Below, one piece after another: positions 6,670-7,166 of a stretch of 7,166 nucleotides of DNA. The stretch's first letter is position 1. Each line of letters begins with the position of its first letter. The translations under genes were made by a program, and so were the position numbers. The stretch comes from an uncultured Solirubrobacterales bacterium (lineage in GTDB: Bacteria > Actinomycetota > Thermoleophilia > Solirubrobacterales > Solirubrobacteraceae), in NCBI GenBank assembly GCA_903830015.1, contig CAIKSH010000143.1:1-7166 (forward strand), given 5' to 3'. The notes below the pieces were generated by a model. It saw only the letters and a list, made by a program, of their open reading frames with translations, made no database searches and was not told the origin of the DNA.

Positions 6670-6993
6670 TCAGTCGCTGGGAGCGGCCGTGCCGCCGCCG
6701 CTACTTCCGCCGCCGCCGGAGGGGGGCGCCGGAGCCGGTGTGGGTGCAGGGGCAGGCGTGTTCCCGCCTCCGCCTCCTCCACCACCACCGCCGGACGGTC
6801 CGCCGCCGGGGCTCGTGTTTCCGCCGCCTCCACCGCCGCCTGCGGAGCCGGTGTCGGCGCTGCCCGAGCCGGAGTCACCGGGGGCCGGCACCCCGTTGTC
6901 GGTCATTATCTCGCGGTCCTTGCGCCCGGCGGCCCGTTCGGCGGCCCGGCGCTCCTCGATGGCGATGGCCGAGGTAATGAAGGTTCGCCAGAT
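6670..6993 (-). CDS. C-terminal tail of a Gly/Pro-rich protein, possibly class A penicillin-binding protein; N-terminal part missing
   Basis: Read on the minus strand, the frame ends at 6670-6672, 3 bp from the argH stop. Its coding signal (G/C third positions) runs back to about 6993. The frame stays open past this to the window end, but there it is antisense to a better plus-strand reading. The visible part begins IWRTFITSAIAIEERRAAER, followed by a charged stretch, then a low-complexity tail of Gly runs and Thr-Pro-Ala-Pro repeats ending in TAAPSD. An (E)IWRxF segment followed by a Gly/Pro-rich tail resembles the C-terminus after the transpeptidase domain of actinobacterial PBP1A-type proteins. 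That call rests on only a few residues and no catalytic domain is visible. It could be another envelope protein with a disordered tail. The 5' part appears replaced by unrelated sequence. Confidence 0.45.
   Translation of the reverse strand: MWRTFITSAIAIEERRAAERAAGRKDREIMTDNGVPAPGDSGSGSADTGSAGGGGGGGNTSPGGGPSGGGGGGGGGGNTPAPAPTPAPAPPSGGGGSSGGGTAAPSD
6691..6849 (-). repeat. low-complexity GGN-repeat coding tract (poly-Gly with Ala-Pro repeats)
   Basis: On the minus strand this tract encodes Gly runs of 7, 3, 10, 4 and 3 residues, split by Asn-Thr, Ser and Pro residues and a Thr-Pro-Ala-Pro-Ala-Pro block. Mixed GGC/GGT/GGA/GGG codons show it is not a pure trinucleotide expansion. Such tracts are prone to slippage and assembly error, so its length should be treated with caution. 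Confidence 0.8.
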
Positions 6994-7166
6994 CTCGTGG
7001 TCAAGGGCACCGGCCACGACTACTACGGACGCTCCTGCGGCCCGCGCAAGTCCCTGCTGGTCTGGACCCACAACATGCGCCGGATCACCGTGCGCGAGGG
7101 CTTCCGGCCCCAGGGTGCGCCCCCCGGAACCCCGGCCGTGCCCGCCCTCACCACGACCGCGGGCAA
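6994..7166 (+). CDS. internal fragment of a berberine-bridge-type FAD-linked oxidase, cut at both ends
   Basis: Frame 1 gives 57 complete codons to the window end with almost uniform G/C third positions. It reads LVVKGTGHDYYGRS, then SLLVWTHNMRRITV and FRPQG. This matches the FAD-binding (PCMH-type) domain of BBE-like oxidases, where a stretch of the type N-L-R-L-V-V-K-G-T-G-H-D-Y-x-G-R-S precedes I/V-W-T-H-x-M-R-x-I-T. His8 of the fragment is at the position of the histidine that binds FAD covalently in this family. The residues before LVV (GNEGSPD, continuing open upstream) do not look like the family, and the expected N-terminal part of about 100 residues is absent. The gene therefore seems to start abruptly at the junction near 6991. 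The 3' end runs out of the window. The family call is fairly firm; substrate and completeness are unknown. Confidence 0.65.

Noticed and set aside
6579..6977. Plus-strand Arg-rich ORF across the end of argH and the tail gene.
   Set aside because: Low-complexity Arg/Pro composition opposite a GGN-repeat coding tract; a shadow frame.
6994..7071. Minus-strand frame continuing to a GTG at 7071 and beyond, giving a longer Gly-rich protein.
   Set aside because: This part is antisense to a strong FAD-oxidase reading with G/C third positions. Openness alone means little at this GC content.

Overview
The window is a high-GC bacterial segment with strong G/C preference at third codon positions, GTG starts and 4-bp gene overlaps. 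Protein style (the ArgH N-terminus, the CimA sequence, a Gly/Pro-rich tail) suggests Actinomycetota, perhaps Thermoleophilia/Solirubrobacterales. That placement is inference from memory of family style, not a search.

From 3 to about 5294 there is a same-strand biosynthetic run: the 3' part of leuD (isopropylmalate isomerase small subunit), leuB (3-isopropylmalate dehydrogenase), ilvE (branched-chain aminotransferase), a 117-bp intergenic gap with strong RNA-folding potential, cimA (citramalate synthase) and a DegT/DnrJ/EryC1-type PLP aminotransferase. argH (argininosuccinate lyase) follows 13 bp later on the same strand, with no visible Shine-Dalgarno but a -10-like TAGACT placed for a leaderless transcript. 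Known biochemistry links most of the run. CimA makes citramalate from pyruvate and acetyl-CoA; LeuCD and LeuB turn it into 2-oxobutyrate, the isoleucine precursor, while also serving leucine synthesis; IlvE does the final transamination. The DegT aminotransferase is translationally coupled to cimA and has no assigned place in this pathway. ArgH performs the last step of arginine synthesis.

The last 500 bp are different. Immediately after argH, on the opposite strand, lies the C-terminal tail of a protein rich in Gly and Ala-Pro repeats, possibly a class A penicillin-binding protein. Its coding signal stops near 6990. From 6994 to the window end the plus strand instead encodes an internal piece of a berberine-bridge-type FAD-linked oxidase. 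Neither fragment has its N-terminal part, and they abut at a GATC/AGATCT site. This is a genuine rearrangement or an assembly/cloning chimera.

The items most worth a second look are the structured ilvE-cimA intergenic region, the junction near 6991, the altered RDG loop of CimA, and the orphan aminotransferase between cimA and argH. No tRNA, rRNA, CRISPR array or insertion sequence was seen.
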